A stretch of DNA of 64,000 nucleotides, from contig CAYSFD010000047.1 in assembly GCA_964430565.1 (NCBI GenBank), positions 124,001-188,000 of the forward strand, written 5' to 3'. The notes under the pieces were generated by a model. That model had not been told where the DNA came from, searched no databases, and saw only the letters and a program-made list of their open reading frames with translations. This stretch comes from VBDM01 sp964430565 (lineage in GTDB: Bacteria; Pseudomonadota; Gammaproteobacteria; Burkholderiales; SG8-39). Positions 9,215 to 17,538 of the stretch are shown in pieces (position 1 is the first letter of the stretch; the number at the start of each line of letters is the position of its first letter). A program made the translations under genes and the position numbers.

Positions 9215-10140
9215 GGCCTGGTATCCGGGACGACTGTCCCATTTGCGGATCAACCGATCTGAATCGATCCGGCGTTCCCTGCCCTTGGGGGGAGTTGTTG
9301 CGGTGCCTGAATTGTGAGCACGTGATGGCTTCACGGTTCTCGCAACGGTTTTTCGATAATCGCTCCCGGCAACTCCAATCCTTCGGTAAGGGGTTTACCA
9401 ATAGGGAAGCTTGGCTGGGCGGAGTTTATGATCAAATCAACGCCAGACGGACCGCGAAGATTCTTGCTCTGAGCCGCCACGCGAGAATCATTGAGATCGG
9501 CCCCGGCCGAGGTGCCGTCATGGCTTACTTGAGTGCGCAAGGGCACGAGGTTCGGGGGCTTGATATCTCGAAGTCAGTCGGCGATGTCGTTCGGAAGCGC
9601 TACGGTCTGACCGTGGAGGTGGAGGATCTGACGACTTTCTCCCTGCGCGAGTCCGGGTCATGGGATGCGGCGGTTATGCGGCATGTGCTTGAGCACTTTG
9701 AAGACCCGGTCGCGGCGCTTAAGAGCGCTTCGAAGCTTCTCCGCGCGGGAGGACGGCTATACGTCGCCGTGCCGAACATGGATTCATGGCATCGCAATTG
9801 GAGCGGGTGGTCAGGATACGAGCCGTACCACCTTCACTTCTTTGGACGCACGTCTCTTTTACGGGCGTTGAAAAACGCGTCTTTCCAGGTTCGCAGATTC
9901 GGGTCGTATGAATCTCCCTCGGGGTGGACGAATACGCTCGCAAGATCGTACGGGAATCGGCGAGCCAGCGCGCGCACGAATCCGGATGATGCCGACGACC
10001 GGCCCCAAGGCATGGTTCGGGGGGCTCTTGAACTTACCAGGATGGGTGTAGGTCTACTGACGACGCCTTTCCGGTTTGCGCAAGCCGCATCGGGACTCGG
10101 AGAAGAACTCTTTGCACTTGCGATCAAGGCCGCCGCATGA
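9211..10140 (+). CDS. SAM-dependent methyltransferase with N-terminal zinc ribbon
   Basis: This 309-residue protein opens with a four-cysteine zinc ribbon (CPICGS, then CLNCEH about 25 residues on). A methyltransferase core follows: IIEIGPGRGAVMAYL is motif I, VRGLDISKSV carries the ribose-binding acid, and WDAAVMRHVLEHFEDP is motif IV. I chose the GTG within the GTGA overlap because translation coupling is clear and the zinc ribbon begins eight residues later; an upstream start would run 81 bases into the previous gene. It probably modifies a nucleotide sugar or repeat-unit sugar, as in related C-methyltransferases, but the substrate is not known. Confidence 0.8.
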   Translation: MRPGIRDDCPICGSTDLNRSGVPCPWGELLRCLNCEHVMASRFSQRFFDNRSRQLQSFGKGFTNREAWLGGVYDQINARRTAKILALSRHARIIEIGPGRGAVMAYLSAQGHEVRGLDISKSVGDVVRKRYGLTVEVEDLTTFSLRESGSWDAAVMRHVLEHFEDPVAALKSASKLLRAGGRLYVAVPNMDSWHRNWSGWSGYEPYHLHFFGRTSLLRALKNASFQVRRFGSYESPSGWTNTLARSYGNRRASARTNPDDADDRPQGMVRGALELTRMGVGLLTTPFRFAQAASGLGEELFALAIKAAA

Positions 10141-10580
10141 AAGTCTGTATTGTGTCCTCGTGCGGTGGCCACTTGACCGAAGTCCGCTTGCTCAAGCCCG
10201 CCTACCAGAAATATGAGCATTTCTACGTACTGAACGACAAGGCCCTCCTGCCTGAGGACATGACCGGGCGCACGTATTTCATCGCTCACTCGGAGCGGGA
10301 CTGGAAGCTCCTCCTCAACCTTTGGGAGGCGTACAAGATCCTGCGCAAGGAGAAGCCGGCCGTGATCTTGAGTACGGGAGCGGGACCTGCTGTGCCGTTC
10401 GCCCTGGTCGGCAAGCTGTTTTACAGGATCTGCGTCGTCTATGTCGAGACCATCACGCGCGTAGAGCGTCCTTCGTTGACCGGACGGATCATGTATTGGC
10501 TGTCAGACCATTTCTATTATCAGCATCGCCCGCTCGCGAGCTTTTTTCCCAAGGGCCGGCACGGCGGCACGCTTATTTAG
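10137..10580 (+). CDS. Alg14/PssD/Cps14F-like glycosyltransferase subunit
   Basis: This 147-residue protein is the membrane-anchoring and acceptor-binding half of a split GT28-type glycosyltransferase. It begins MKVCIVSSCGGHLTEVRLL, the typical Alg14 glycine-histidine loop, and contains VILSTGAGPAVPFALVGKL and VVYVETITRVERPSLTGRI. Alg14-type proteins recruit an Alg13-like catalytic partner, found here one gene downstream. The gene starts in an ATGA overlap with the preceding methyltransferase. Confidence 0.85.
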   Translation: MKVCIVSSCGGHLTEVRLLKPAYQKYEHFYVLNDKALLPEDMTGRTYFIAHSERDWKLLLNLWEAYKILRKEKPAVILSTGAGPAVPFALVGKLFYRICVVYVETITRVERPSLTGRIMYWLSDHFYYQHRPLASFFPKGRHGGTLI

Positions 10581-10590
10581 GGAACGCAAG

Positions 10591-11244
10591 GTGGCAGGAC
10601 AGGACAAATATTCCGTCGACAGCGAGCGACTCTACTACAGCAGTTCGCGTGAGGACCGCTCGGCCCTTCCCTACGCTCACTTGGATCAGTATCTCAGAGG
10701 ATCGGTCGGCATTGATGCGTTTCGGGGAAAGACAGTCCTCGACATCGGTGCTGGGGAAGGAATCTACAGCGCCTGGATTGCCGATCGCGGGGGCGCAAGA
10801 CAGGTCCTTGGCGTTGAACTGACCGAGCACAGAATCCGGCGGGAGTACGAGAATCGCCTGCCCAATCTTCGTTTTGTAAGCGGAGATATATTTGAATTGC
10901 CAGTTGGAGACGGGTACGACGTAGTGTTCATGAATCTGGTCTTGCATCATCTCAGATTCAGGCTGGATGACGTGTTCTCGATTGTCCGCCGGGCGCTGGC
11001 GCCAGGGGGTGTATTAATCGCGTTCGAGCCGAATGTCTATTCGCCACTTTCTGCTTTGGCACATCTAATCCATGCGCGCTCCACGAACGAGGGATTTCTG
11101 TCGTCTCGGCGAGTTGCGAAAGAGCTACGGAAGAACGGCTTTGGCGAGGTGCGCGTCGGCTATTTCTGGCGAAACCGATTCTGGGCGCGGAATCCTCTGC
11201 TTGGCTCGAGCTTCTGGGTTCGCGCAATCAAATTGGACTCATGA
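10591..11244 (+). CDS. Class I SAM-dependent methyltransferase
   Basis: This 217-residue protein has motif I as VLDIGAGEGIYSAWIAD, the acidic strand-2 end as VLGVELTEHR and motif IV as DVVFMNLVLHHL, followed by LAPGGVLIAFEPN. It starts with GTG ten bases after the Alg14-like gene and ends in an ATGA overlap with the Alg13-like gene. It therefore separates two subunits that are normally adjacent. The substrate is unknown; context suggests a polysaccharide building block. Confidence 0.82.
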   Translation: MAGQDKYSVDSERLYYSSSREDRSALPYAHLDQYLRGSVGIDAFRGKTVLDIGAGEGIYSAWIADRGGARQVLGVELTEHRIRREYENRLPNLRFVSGDIFELPVGDGYDVVFMNLVLHHLRFRLDDVFSIVRRALAPGGVLIAFEPNVYSPLSALAHLIHARSTNEGFLSSRRVAKELRKNGFGEVRVGYFWRNRFWARNPLLGSSFWVRAIKLDS

Positions 11245-11741
11245 TGCCCGGGACCTTTGTCTCCGTGGGGAACGCACATCAAGCATTCACCCGTCTGATA
11301 GGCGTGGTCTTCGCAGCGAGGGATTTACTTCCCCAGCCCATCATCGTCCAACACGGAGATACGCCTTGCGACAGCCATGCATTGAATCCGGTTGCATTTC
11401 TTCCCCCGGCTGAATACGAGAAGCAGGTACTCGATGCCGACATCGTGATCATGCATGCCGGCGCCGGCTCGATCCTCCACGCGATACAAGCCGGGAAAGT
11501 ACCGATCGTGATGGCTCGGCTCAAACGATATGGGGAGATCGTGGACGACCATCAATTGGAATTCTCCGGAGCGCTGGCGGCGGAAGGTCGTGTGGTGCTG
11601 ATTCATGATGGGGCCGAGCTCGAGCAGGCGGCGACGGAGGCGCTGCGGCGCCAGAGTGCCATGCCGGCTCGTTCGTCTCCCCCGCGGCTGGTCGGCCTTG
11701 TCCGCGAGGTGCTCGAGCGATGCGCGCGTGAGGTGAAGTGA
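11241..11741 (+). CDS. Alg13/PssE/Cps14G-like glycosyltransferase subunit (GT28 C-terminal domain)
   Basis: This 166-residue protein matches the catalytic, UDP-sugar-binding half of split GT28 enzymes. It starts GTFVSVGNAHQAFTRL, has ADIVIMHAGAGSILHAIQAG (the donor-binding HAGAGS loop) and then KVPIVMARLKRYGEIVDDHQ, the usual PR...E.vddHQ block. It should pair with the Alg14-like protein encoded one gene upstream. The start lies in an ATGA overlap. Confidence 0.86.
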   Translation: MMPGTFVSVGNAHQAFTRLIGVVFAARDLLPQPIIVQHGDTPCDSHALNPVAFLPPAEYEKQVLDADIVIMHAGAGSILHAIQAGKVPIVMARLKRYGEIVDDHQLEFSGALAAEGRVVLIHDGAELEQAATEALRRQSAMPARSSPPRLVGLVREVLERCAREVK

Positions 11742-11812
11742 GGTTGATGTCTGGTCCGGTGATTCATATAACCTTCGGTTTCAGGGTTCGGTTGCGTTGA
11801 AGGAATATCGGA

Positions 11813-13603
11813 TTGGCCAGCTTCGTTCTCGGTATTAATGCGTTTCATGGTGACTCCGCCGCATGCCTGGTGCGGGATGGCGAGTTGGTATGCGCCGTCG
11901 AGGAGGAGCGCTTCCGCCGTGTAAAACACTGGGCGGGCTTTCCCTTAGAGGCGATCCGCTATTGCCTGCAAGAGGCAGGGGTCGGTCTCGCCGATATCCG
12001 GCACGTAGCAGTCAATCAGGATTCGAAAGCCAATCTCTGGAAGAAAGTGGGCTATCTCTTGTCGAGACGGCCCGAGCTTTCGCTCGTCATGGACCGGATC
12101 CGCAACAAGCGCGAACGGGCGCAGGTGGATGAGGAGCTCGAGCGCTGCTTCCCCGGCGAACGGTTCCGGGGAGAGGTGCACGAGGTAGAGCACCATCTCG
12201 CGCACTTGGGCTCGGCGTTTCTCGTCTCGCCTTTCGAACGGGCGGTGGCGGTTTCAGTGGATGGCTTCGGCGATTTCGCGAGCGCGGCGTGGGGCGTTGG
12301 CGAGGGCCGGTCCGTCGAGGTGGACGAGCGCGTGTATTTCCCTCACTCGCTGGGGATTTTCTATCAGGCGATGACGCAGTATCTGGGCTTTCCCCATTAC
12401 GGGGATGAATACAAGGTGATGGGGTTGGCTCCTTATGGTGAGCCGCGGTTCATAGGCGAGATGCGGGAAATTGTGCGGCCTCTGAGCGATGGTTCGTTCA
12501 AGTTGAACCTCGACTACTTCAGACACCATCGCGAGAAAGTGGATTACGAATGGGACAACGGCGAGCCGGTGGTTGGCGCGCTTTTCTCGCCCAAGCTCGA
12601 AGTCCTGCTGGGACCCGCCAGAAATAAGGACGAGGAACTAACCCAGCGGTACCGGGATGTCGCGCGATCTGTGCAGGCCATGTACGAGGAAGCGTTCTTC
12701 AATCTGCTGAACCGGCTTCATGATCGATACAAGTTGGATAGTTTGGTCTTGGCGGGCGGTTGTGCGATGAACTCGGTCGCGAACGGCAAGGTGTACCGGA
12801 ACACGCCGTTTCGCCGTCTTTACGTCCAATCCGCGGCGGGGGACGCGGGCGGCGCCATCGGCGCGGCGTTCGTGGTTTGGCACAGATCGCAGAAAGAGGG
12901 GAGTCGTCAGCATCGCCCCGAACCTCAGAAGCAGACAGACGGTCGATTTGTCATGGACCACGCTTTTTGGGGCCCGGAATTCGGCAGCGAGCAGATTGCA
13001 GCGATACTACGCAACGCCCAGGTAGAGTTGCAGGAAAAAGGCTGCGTCGTACAAGAGGTCCGGGACGAGATGGCTTTGTGCGGAAGAACCGCGGAAGCGA
13101 TTGCGGAGGGCAAGGTGGTGGGGTGGTTTCAAGGCCGCATGGAATGGGGCCCGCGCGCGCTCGGCAATCGCTCGATTGTGTGCGACCCGCGCCGCGCGGA
13201 CATCAAGGACATTCTCAATTCGAAGATAAAACGGCGGGAATCGTTCCGGCCGTTCGCGCCGTCGATCCTTCGGGAGGCTGTGGCGGAATGGTTCGAAACC
13301 GATGACGACGTGCCTTTCATGACGCAGGCCTATCAGGTTCGTCCGGAGAAGCGCGCGCTGATTCCCGCAGTGACGCATGTCGATGGGTCGGGGCGGCTGC
13401 AGACGGTCACGCGCGGCGCGAATCCGCTCTACTACCGGCTGATCGATGCTTTCCGGGCGCTCACGGGCGTCCCGGTCGTGTTGAATACGTCGTTCAACGA
13501 AAACGAGCCTATCGTGTGCCGGCCCGAGGAAGCGCTCGATTGCTTTCTTCGGACACGCATGGATTGGCTGGTGCTGGGCAACCGGATCGTCTCGCGCGGC
13601 TGA
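11813..13603 (+). CDS. Carbamoyltransferase, NodU/CmcH family
   Basis: This 596-residue enzyme transfers a carbamoyl group from carbamoyl phosphate, through carbamoyl-AMP, to a sugar hydroxyl. The N-terminal TsaD/Kae1-like domain is seen in LGINAFHGDSAACLV, the metal-binding HHLAHLGSAF and VSVDGFGDFASAAW, with VLAGGCAMNSVANGKV further on. The C-terminal YrdC-like domain has WFQGRMEWGPRALGNRSI and SFRPFAPSIL. Length is normal for the family (about 570-620). It begins with TTG preceded by AGGA; no better start is present. In this cluster it should decorate the glycan. Confidence 0.9.
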   Translation: MASFVLGINAFHGDSAACLVRDGELVCAVEEERFRRVKHWAGFPLEAIRYCLQEAGVGLADIRHVAVNQDSKANLWKKVGYLLSRRPELSLVMDRIRNKRERAQVDEELERCFPGERFRGEVHEVEHHLAHLGSAFLVSPFERAVAVSVDGFGDFASAAWGVGEGRSVEVDERVYFPHSLGIFYQAMTQYLGFPHYGDEYKVMGLAPYGEPRFIGEMREIVRPLSDGSFKLNLDYFRHHREKVDYEWDNGEPVVGALFSPKLEVLLGPARNKDEELTQRYRDVARSVQAMYEEAFFNLLNRLHDRYKLDSLVLAGGCAMNSVANGKVYRNTPFRRLYVQSAAGDAGGAIGAAFVVWHRSQKEGSRQHRPEPQKQTDGRFVMDHAFWGPEFGSEQIAAILRNAQVELQEKGCVVQEVRDEMALCGRTAEAIAEGKVVGWFQGRMEWGPRALGNRSIVCDPRRADIKDILNSKIKRRESFRPFAPSILREAVAEWFETDDDVPFMTQAYQVRPEKRALIPAVTHVDGSGRLQTVTRGANPLYYRLIDAFRALTGVPVVLNTSFNENEPIVCRPEEALDCFLRTRMDWLVLGNRIVSRG

Positions 13604-14838
13604 TGGATTCGCGCGCGCGCCGGATATTCTTCGTCAACCGCTTCTTCTTCCCGGATCTGACGGCGACCAGCCAGATACTGAGCGATCTTGCCTTTACGCT
13701 TGCGGAGCGCGGCCTTTCGGTGACGGTGATCACGAGCCGGCTGCGCCACGGCGACCCCACGGCGCTGTTTCCGCGCCGCGAGAGCCTACGCGGGGTCGAC
13801 GTCGTGCGCGTCCGGACCACCCGTTTCGGGGGAGGGGCTCGGCTGAGGTGGCGCGCGCTGGATTACTTGAGCTTCTACTTGCCGGCGATGCTCGCTCTCC
13901 TCGTCCGGGTGAGGAGGGGGGACCTGATTGTGGCGAAGACCGATCCGCCGCTGGTTTCGGTTTTCGCGTCGGTTGTCGCGTGGCTACGCGGAGCCCGGCT
14001 GGTCAACTGGCTGCAGGATGTTTTTCCCGAGATCGCCGAGAACACGCAGGTGGGCGTCTTCCTGCGAGGCCTGCCGGGGTGGTGCCTGAGGAAGCTTCGG
14101 GACGCAAGCCTTCACCGGGCGCTGATCAACGTGGTGCTCGGGGAGTCGATGCTGCGGCTGGTCCTGGCAAGAGGTGTGCCTCAGGAGCGCATTCGTGTGG
14201 TCGCCAACTGGGTGGACGACCGCAAGATCACCCCGCTTCCTCGGGGTGAAAGCACGCTGCGCGCGCCCTGGGGGCTGGAAGGAAAATTCGTCGTCGGTTA
14301 TTCGGGGAACATGGGGCAGGTACATGAGTTCGACACCATTATTTCGGCCGCCACGCGCCTCGTTCGGCGCGAAGATATCGTGTTTCTGTTTATAGGATCG
14401 GGCAAGCAGCGCCGGATCGTGGAAACACAGGTAGAGGAAAGGGGACTGCGAAACGTGCGCTTCAAGCCCTTCCAGGATCAGGGCGTGCTGCGCGAGAGCC
14501 TGGGCGCGCTGGACGTTCATTTCGTGACTCAGCTGCCCGCCGTGGAAGGGCTGGTATTTGCAAGTAAGCTGTACGGAGGGCTCGCGGCGGGGCGGCCGGT
14601 CATCTTCATCGGACCGACCGACGGCGACATAGCGCGACTGCTCCGCGAAGGCGGCTGCGGGCTGGCGTTTGCCGCGGGCGATGCGGACGGCGTGGCAGGG
14701 GCGATCGAGCAGCTGGCCGCGGACCGGGCCCGCGGCGAAGTCATGGGAGCGAACGGGCGCCGGATGCTCGAGTCACGCTTCAGCCGCAACAGCGCGATCG
14801 CAGCGTGGGAAGAGTTGCTTCGCGAGACAACCCGGTGA
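13603..14838 (+). CDS. WbuB-like GT4 glycosyltransferase
   Basis: This 411-residue protein follows the WbuB pattern (fucosamine or related transferase in O-antigen clusters). It opens IFFVNRFFFPDLTATSQILSD, then has DLIVAKTDPPLVSVFA and LVNWLQDVFPEIAE, with the donor-binding FVVGYSGNMGQVHEFDT and PAVEGLVFASKLYGGLAAG. I chose the ATG overlapping the previous stop (TGATG), which begins right before the conserved N-terminus. It is the last gene of the polysaccharide cluster in this window. WbuB itself uses UDP-N-acetylfucosamine, but donor identity here is inference only. Confidence 0.86.
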   Translation: MDSRARRIFFVNRFFFPDLTATSQILSDLAFTLAERGLSVTVITSRLRHGDPTALFPRRESLRGVDVVRVRTTRFGGGARLRWRALDYLSFYLPAMLALLVRVRRGDLIVAKTDPPLVSVFASVVAWLRGARLVNWLQDVFPEIAENTQVGVFLRGLPGWCLRKLRDASLHRALINVVLGESMLRLVLARGVPQERIRVVANWVDDRKITPLPRGESTLRAPWGLEGKFVVGYSGNMGQVHEFDTIISAATRLVRREDIVFLFIGSGKQRRIVETQVEERGLRNVRFKPFQDQGVLRESLGALDVHFVTQLPAVEGLVFASKLYGGLAAGRPVIFIGPTDGDIARLLREGGCGLAFAAGDADGVAGAIEQLAADRARGEVMGANGRRMLESRFSRNSAIAAWEELLRETTR

Positions 14839-14867
14839 AAGTGCCCGCCGCAGTGCGCTAAAATCGA

Positions 14868-14898
14868 GGCCCTCGCGTCCGCGTCGAAGGCGAGGGCC
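14868..14898. repeat. Inverted repeat before the tRNA gene
   Basis: Nine-base arms GGCCCTCGC and GCGAGGGCC pair perfectly around a 13-base loop. There is no T-run, so it is not a classical terminator, but it may end or process the glycan-operon transcript just before the tRNA. A TAAAAT hexamer at 14859 could be the -10 element of the tRNA promoter. Confidence 0.4.
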
Positions 14899-14902
14899 CG
14901 AT

Positions 14903-14993
14903 GGAGAGGTGGATGAGTGGTTTAAGTCGCACGCCTGGAAAGCGTGTTTAGGTTAATAACCTAACGTGGGTTCGAATCCCACCCTCTCCGCCA
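14903..14993 (+). tRNA. tRNA-Ser (anticodon GGA)
   Basis: This 91-base gene includes an encoded CCA end. The acceptor stem GGAGAGG pairs with CCTCTCC, followed by discriminator G and CCA. The anticodon arm reads CACGC-CTGGAAA-GCGTG, giving anticodon GGA for the serine codons UCC and UCU. The long variable arm (AGGTTAATAACCT region) is characteristic of class II tRNAs, and the T arm carries GGTTCGAATCC. Confidence 0.97.
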
Positions 14994-15037
14994 AGAACAG
15001 GACCTGTGCTGCAAGCCCGCCCTCAAGGATGACAACC

Positions 15038-16129
15038 ATGCCCGCAACCCCTCCGTTTCGAGCCGACCAGGTCGGCAGCCTTCTGCGCCCGGAGGAGCTG
15101 CACGATGCGCGCTCCCAGGCCAAGGCGGGCGCGATCTCGCACGCCCAGTTGAAGGAAGTCGAGGACCGCTGCATCCGGGTGGCCGTGGCCAAGCAGGAAT
15201 CGATCGGGCTCAAGGCGGTGACCGATGGCGAGTACCGGCGCGATTTCTGGCACCTCGACTTCGTTCGGCAGCTCGATGGTGTAGCGCTGAGGCCCGTAGT
15301 CGGCATGACTTTCCAGGCCGAGGACGTGCCGCCGATGGCGGCCGTCGTGGGCAAGGTCCGATGCACCCGGCCGATCATGGTGGACCACTTCAGCTATCTG
15401 AAGTCGGTGGCGAAGGCGGTCCCCAAGCTTTGCATCCCGGCGCCGGCAACGCTGCACTTCCGCGGGGGGCGCAACGCGATCTCGCGCGGAGCCTACCCCG
15501 ATCTCGCCGAGTTCTGGGCGGACGCCGCGGCGGCGTACCGCCAGGCGATCGCGCACATCGCCGCGGCCGGCTGCACTTACTTGCAGCTCGACGACGTGAG
15601 CTTCGCGTATCTGTGCGACGCCAAGGCGCGCGAGAACTTCCGCGCGAATGGCGACAATCCTGCAACCTTGCCCCGGACCTATGCCGAGGCGATCAACGCG
15701 GCGCTCGCCGGGCGGCCTGCGGGAATGAACGTTACCCTGCACACCTGCCGCGGCAACTTTCGCAGCACCTGGTTCGCCGAAGGCGGCTACAAGGACCAGG
15801 TAATCGATGCGATGTTCTCGACCGACGTCGACGGCTACTTCATGGAGTACGACACCGAACGCGCGGGCGGCTTCGAGCCGCTGCGCCGGCTTCCGAAAGG
15901 AAAGAAAGTGGTGCTCGGCCTGGTCACGACCAAGTCGGGGACATTGGAGAAAAAGGACGTTCTCAAGCGCCGCATCGACCAGGCGGCGAAGTACGTGCCG
16001 CTGGAGAACCTGTGTCTTTCGCCGCAATGCGGTTTTGCGAGCACCCATCACGGCAACGACCTTACCGAGGACGAGCAGTGGAGGAAACTTGAACTGGTGG
16101 TCGAGGTTGCGCGCGAGGTGTGGAACTGA
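15038..16129 (+). CDS. MetE-like zinc methyltransferase-family protein (single catalytic domain)
   Basis: This 363-residue protein is related to the C-terminal half of cobalamin-independent methionine synthase. It begins FRADQVGSLLRP and has LKAVTDGEYRRDFWHLDFV, two standard MetE-superfamily blocks. The zinc ligands expected for thiol activation are visible: His235 and Cys237 (NVTLHTCRGN) and Cys331 (SPQCGFAS). It lacks the N-terminal MetE domain, so it is probably not a full methionine synthase; single-domain relatives include coenzyme M alkyltransferases and uncharacterised catabolic demethylases. AAGGA lies eight bases before the chosen ATG; an ATG nine bases upstream is less well placed. 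A related gene follows. Confidence 0.75.
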   Translation: MPATPPFRADQVGSLLRPEELHDARSQAKAGAISHAQLKEVEDRCIRVAVAKQESIGLKAVTDGEYRRDFWHLDFVRQLDGVALRPVVGMTFQAEDVPPMAAVVGKVRCTRPIMVDHFSYLKSVAKAVPKLCIPAPATLHFRGGRNAISRGAYPDLAEFWADAAAAYRQAIAHIAAAGCTYLQLDDVSFAYLCDAKARENFRANGDNPATLPRTYAEAINAALAGRPAGMNVTLHTCRGNFRSTWFAEGGYKDQVIDAMFSTDVDGYFMEYDTERAGGFEPLRRLPKGKKVVLGLVTTKSGTLEKKDVLKRRIDQAAKYVPLENLCLSPQCGFASTHHGNDLTEDEQWRKLELVVEVAREVWN

Positions 16130-16321
16130 GGAGGGAACCTCTGAATATGTAGCGGGAATGACGACATTGCATTTGTGCGGAGCTTGCCTAGCTCGACGGC
16201 GAGTAGACCTGGGGTTGTGGGCGCGAGCCCACCGCCGGAAGCCCTGAGCAAGTGGGATTGGTTGTCGTTTCCGCGCGCATGTGGATGATGTAGCATCCTC
16301 CCCGGAGGAGAAGTCAGTCCA
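16130..16321 (+). other. Structured intergenic leader between the two MetE-like genes
   Basis: This 192-base gap contains a hairpin with a GNRA tetraloop (GTGGGC-GCGA-GCCCAC at 16217-16232) and smaller dyads such as GATG-ATGTAG-CATC near 16283. The strong ribosome-binding site GGAGGAG lies eleven bases before the next ATG. I cannot match it to a known riboswitch by eye. Confidence 0.4.
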
Positions 16322-17500
16322 ATGTACACGGCAACCGCGGGAATCTTGCTGCCCACGACCATTATCGGCTCGCTGCCGCGGCCGGGTTGGTACACCGAAA
16401 ACCTCGGCCGGCGCAATTTTCGCGAGGCGATGGTGGATCGCTCGTACCGCGAGCAGTATCTCGACGCGGCGTCCTCGCATATTCGCGACCAGGAGACGGC
16501 CGGCCTGGACATCGTCACCGACGGCGACTGCCGCTTCGACTCCGACGTCGGTGGCCACAACTGGTTTTCCTACGCGCCGATCCGGATGGACGGTTTTTCA
16601 GGTGCTTTCGCTTATCGGAAAGAGGGCGGGCGCGCCGGCGTCGTTCATCCGCGCGGACACATCCTGCACGATATTCTGGAAGCGCGCGTCATGCCCGATC
16701 TGGTCGGCCCGGTCGGGCGCGGTACGCTGCAGTACACCGCAATCTGGAAGGCGGCGCAGCGGCTGACCGCAAGGCCGGTGAAATTCGGCACCATCACCGC
16801 CGAGCTGATCGCGATGGCGGTGCGCGACCTTCACTACAAGGACTTGCGCAAGGCGATCCTCGCCATCAGCGACGCGCTCCACGAGGAGTTGGCGGAACTG
16901 GTCGAGGCGGGGTGCAAGGTGATCCAGATGGAAGAGCCGCAGATCCACCTGCTCGCCGCCAAGGGGCTCACCGACAAGGTGCTGAACCCCGATTTCATGG
17001 TCGAGGTGTTCAATAACACCGTGCGCGGATTGCGCGGCAAGGCCGAGATCTGGTGCCACACCTGCTGGGGCAACCCCGGCGCGCAACGCATCTTCAACAC
17101 GCAGCCGAGCTACGCGCCGGCGATCGCGCCGCTCAATCGTGTGGATGCCGACGTACTCACGTTCGAGAACTGCAGCTCGGGCGGCATGGATCTGGAAGCG
17201 ATCGGCCGCGGCATCAAGGAGAAAAAAGTTGCGATCGGCGTGGTCGATCATCACACGCTGCAGGTGGAAACGCCCGATCAGGTCGCCGAGATGGTCCGGC
17301 GCGCGTTGAAGCACATCCCCAAAGAGCGCCTGGTGCTCGCGACTGACTGCGGCATGGGCCGCGAGGGCATGAGCCGGCGCCACGCGTTCCACAAAATGGT
17401 TTCGATCGTCCAGGGAACCAACATTGTGCGCCGCGAGCTGGGACTTCCCGAGGCCCGTTGCCTTGCGGCGGAGGAAGGGCTCTCGCTGGTCGAGAATTGA
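16322..17500 (+). CDS. Second MetE-like zinc methyltransferase-family protein
   Basis: This 392-residue paralogue begins ILLPTTIIGSLPRPGWYTEN and has AGLDIVTDGDCRFDSDVGG, typical of the short bacterial MetE-like family. Zinc ligands are visible as His246 and Cys248 (EIWCHTCWGN) and Cys343 (ATDCGMGR). It resembles the upstream gene in layout, but the two are diverged and are probably not redundant. It is followed 38 bases later by a TRAP receptor gene with a strong Shine-Dalgarno, suggesting that the pair handles a methylated or thiol-reactive compound imported by that transporter. This functional link is inference from gene order. Confidence 0.75.
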   Translation: MYTATAGILLPTTIIGSLPRPGWYTENLGRRNFREAMVDRSYREQYLDAASSHIRDQETAGLDIVTDGDCRFDSDVGGHNWFSYAPIRMDGFSGAFAYRKEGGRAGVVHPRGHILHDILEARVMPDLVGPVGRGTLQYTAIWKAAQRLTARPVKFGTITAELIAMAVRDLHYKDLRKAILAISDALHEELAELVEAGCKVIQMEEPQIHLLAAKGLTDKVLNPDFMVEVFNNTVRGLRGKAEIWCHTCWGNPGAQRIFNTQPSYAPAIAPLNRVDADVLTFENCSSGGMDLEAIGRGIKEKKVAIGVVDHHTLQVETPDQVAEMVRRALKHIPKERLVLATDCGMGREGMSRRHAFHKMVSIVQGTNIVRRELGLPEARCLAAEEGLSLVEN

Positions 17501-17538
17501 CCACAGATTACGATCTACCACCCAAGGAGGAACCAGAC

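Noticed and set aside
14903..14993. tRNA-Ser as attachment site of an integrated island
   Set aside because: I found no second copy of the tRNA 3' end in the window and no integrase gene next to it.
15023..16558. Long open frame on the - strand opposite the MetE-like genes
   Set aside because: It mirrors the codon phase of the real + strand gene, has an arginine/alanine-rich composition with no recognisable motif and spans the intergenic region. It is a high-GC shadow.
16322..17500. Second methionine synthase
   Set aside because: It lacks the N-terminal MetE domain, and a complete metH-metF pair is present. The catabolic context fits better.
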